Assembly: GCF_019799945.1 (NCBI RefSeq)
Contig: NZ_JABGCH010000001.1
Span: 310,001-374,000 of the forward strand
Source: Modestobacter marinus
Lineage (GTDB): Bacteria; Actinomycetota; Actinomycetes; Mycobacteriales; Geodermatophilaceae
Direction: 5' to 3'
DNA: 64,000 nucleotides
In this document: positions 62,954 to 64,000 of the stretch, in pieces
Layout of the letters: the number at the start of each line of letters is the position of its first letter
How positions within the stretch are numbered: the first letter of the stretch is position 1
The notes under the pieces: generated by a model
The model's database searches: none
Seen by the model: only the letters and a program-made list of their open reading frames with translations
Told to the model about the DNA's origin: nothing
Program-made: the position numbers and the translations under genes

Positions 62954-63696
62954 CCCTCCACCAGCCGGCCGTGGTCGAGGCGGACGAAGCCGTCGGCGAT
63001 CGCCATCACCCGGGGGTCGTGCGAGGAGAGCACGAAGCCGACGCCGCTCGCGGCGAGGTCCTCCATCGCCACCAGCACCCGCTCGGCGGCTGCGGTGTCG
63101 AGCTCGGCCGTCGGCTCGTCGGCCACCACCAGCGCTGGGTCGCCGACGACGCCGCAGGCCACGGCGAGGCGCTGCTGCTCGCCGCCGGAGAGCTGGGCGG
63201 GGTGGTGGTCGGCCCGGGCGTGCAGGCCCAGCCGGTCGAGCAGCGCCAGCGCCGCGTCGGTCGTCACCGGGGCGCCGCGCAGCTGGGCCGCCAGGCGGAC
63301 CTGGGCCACCGCGTCGAGGTAGGGGAGCAGGTTCTCCCCGGGCCGCTGGAACAGGTAGGCGACCTCGCGCCGGCGCAGTCGGCGGCGCGCCCGCGCACCC
63401 AGCCGGTCCACCCGCTGCCCGGCGACGAGCACCTCGCCGCGGTCGGGGGAGTCGATGCAGGCCAGCAGCCGCAGCAGTGAGGACTTGCCCGAGCCGGACG
63501 GGCCGACCACGACGGTGACCCGGGCCCGGGGGACGGCCAGCGTGACGTCGTCGAGCGCGGTCACCGACTCGGTCGCCGTCCGGTAGGTCTTGCCGACGCC
63601 CCGGCACGCCGCGGCCGGGGTCAGGTCGGCCGGAGCGGCGAAGACGGGGGCGGCCAGCGGGTCGTCGGCCAGGCGGAACCCCTCGGGACCGGTCAT
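62950..63696 (-). CDS. ABC transporter ATPase (first, canonical)
   Basis: Predicted 248-aa MacB/LolD-type ATPase. Walker [20 protein letters not shown], signature QLSGGEQQRLAVACGVVG, Walker B LVVADEPTAELD, H-loop LSSHDPRVMAI. ATG 63696 gives an extended N-terminal ~30 residues. First gene of the three-gene export operon ATPase1-ATPase2-permease; all junctions are GTGA overlaps, so the subunits are probably made in fixed ratio. Confidence 0.93.
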   Translation of the reverse strand: MTGPEGFRLADDPLAAPVFAAPADLTPAAACRGVGKTYRTATESVTALDDVTLAVPRARVTVVVGPSGSGKSSLLRLLACIDSPDRGEVLVAGQRVDRLGARARRRLRRREVAYLFQRPGENLLPYLDAVAQVRLAAQLRGAPVTTDAALALLDRLGLHARADHHPAQLSGGEQQRLAVACGVVGDPALVVADEPTAELDTAAAERVLVAMEDLAASGVGFVLSSHDPRVMAIADGFVRLDHGRLVEG

Positions 63697-63786
63697 CGAG
63701 CGGAGCTTAGGACCTGCGCCGGTCAGCTCCCGGCAACGCGACGTCGCCGGTCAGGACCGCCGGCCCGTCGGGACGAGCCGGGTCCG

Positions 63787-64000
63787 TCAGCTCAGGGCGG
63801 CCGCGAGCGCCGAGCCGAGGGCGTCGCCGGACCGCCAGGCAGCCTCCACCTTCGACGGCGCGGACCAGCCGTCGCCGCAGAGGCCGATGCCCTCCTCGAG
63901 CGCGAACGGCGCCTCCCGGGGCGCCGTGGGACGGGCGTGGCTCCACCGGTGCACGTGGGTCCAGGCCGGCTCCTCGGCGATCCCGAGCAGTCCGCGCACC
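63787..64000 (-). CDS. FAD/NAD(P)-dependent oxidoreductase, C-terminal end only
   Basis: The last 71 codons of a gene beginning beyond the right edge; stop at 63787. The segment GIAEEPAWTHVHRWSHARPT and EEGIGLCGDGWSAPSKVEAAW, then SGDALGSALAAAL, is the usual C-terminal FAD-binding finish of amine-oxidase/renalase-like flavoproteins (GDGW...S..EAAW...G). Function cannot be refined from this fragment. Confidence 0.75.
   Translation of the reverse strand, partial: VRGLLGIAEEPAWTHVHRWSHARPTAPREAPFALEEGIGLCGDGWSAPSKVEAAWRSGDALGSALAAALS

Overview
The window is about 75% G+C, with frequent GTG starts, dense gene packing and many 4-nt GTGA overlaps. Gene content is actinobacterial: DUF5313, DUF3263, DUF2530, DUF2771, DUF3027, an XPB-type helicase with its partner, LytR_C, chaplin repeats and an HNH/DUF222 nuclease. 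The mix fits a Geodermatophilaceae-like soil actinobacterium (Blastococcus/Geodermatophilus/Modestobacter type); that placement is inference from gene families and composition only. No IS element, prophage, CRISPR array or rRNA was found, so this is chromosomal backbone with a few accessory insertions.

Layout. 1-2.0 kb: an HtrA-like protease (cut by the left edge) and a FetB-like permease whose reading frame has no stop before htrA. 2.2-7 kb: membrane protein, tRNA-Thr(UGU), dodecin, DUF5313, CPA1 antiporter, RarD-type transporter, DUF3263. 7-12.3 kb: LytR_C cell-wall protein, then a secreted CocE-type hydrolase fused through a membrane segment to an ABC ATPase and followed by its permease. 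12.3-14.2 kb: two secreted low-complexity proteins, one a chaplin-like LAYTG surface protein. 14.4-19 kb: HAD phosphatase, S-box (SAM) riboswitch plus threonine synthase, cold-shock gene with a structured leader, and groEL behind two CIRCE operators.

19-27 kb: FGE-fold protein, DUF72, oxidoreductase, DUF4031, HD-domain protein, scramblase-like protein, glucose-6-phosphate dehydrogenase and an MHS-type transporter. 27-38.5 kb: 44-aa ORF, large LuxR-type ATPase regulator, SF2 helicase, polar amino acid ABC operon, aminotransferase, XPB helicase. 38.5-45 kb: frameshifted DUF222/HNH gene, VOC protein, thioesterase, cyclopropane synthase and the XPB partner. 45-56 kb: acyl-CoA synthetase, a DUF202 pair, then a block whose order (cold shock, DUF2771, MFS, DUF3027, DUF2530, MarR) resembles the Mycobacterium tuberculosis Rv0871-Rv0880 neighbourhood, with an AzgA-type purine permease inserted. 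56-64 kb: ThpR, aldo/keto reductase, thioesterase, membrane protein, a MacB-type export operon with two ATPases, and the end of an FAD oxidoreductase.

Regulation visible in sequence: SAM riboswitch on thrC, tandem CIRCE on groEL, a leader stem that can mask the csp ribosome-binding site, and at least seven genes whose -10 element lies 6-7 nt before the start codon, which predicts leaderless mRNAs. Two probable single-base indels (end of fetB, end of the HNH gene) lie in homopolymers and could be natural mutations or sequencing errors.
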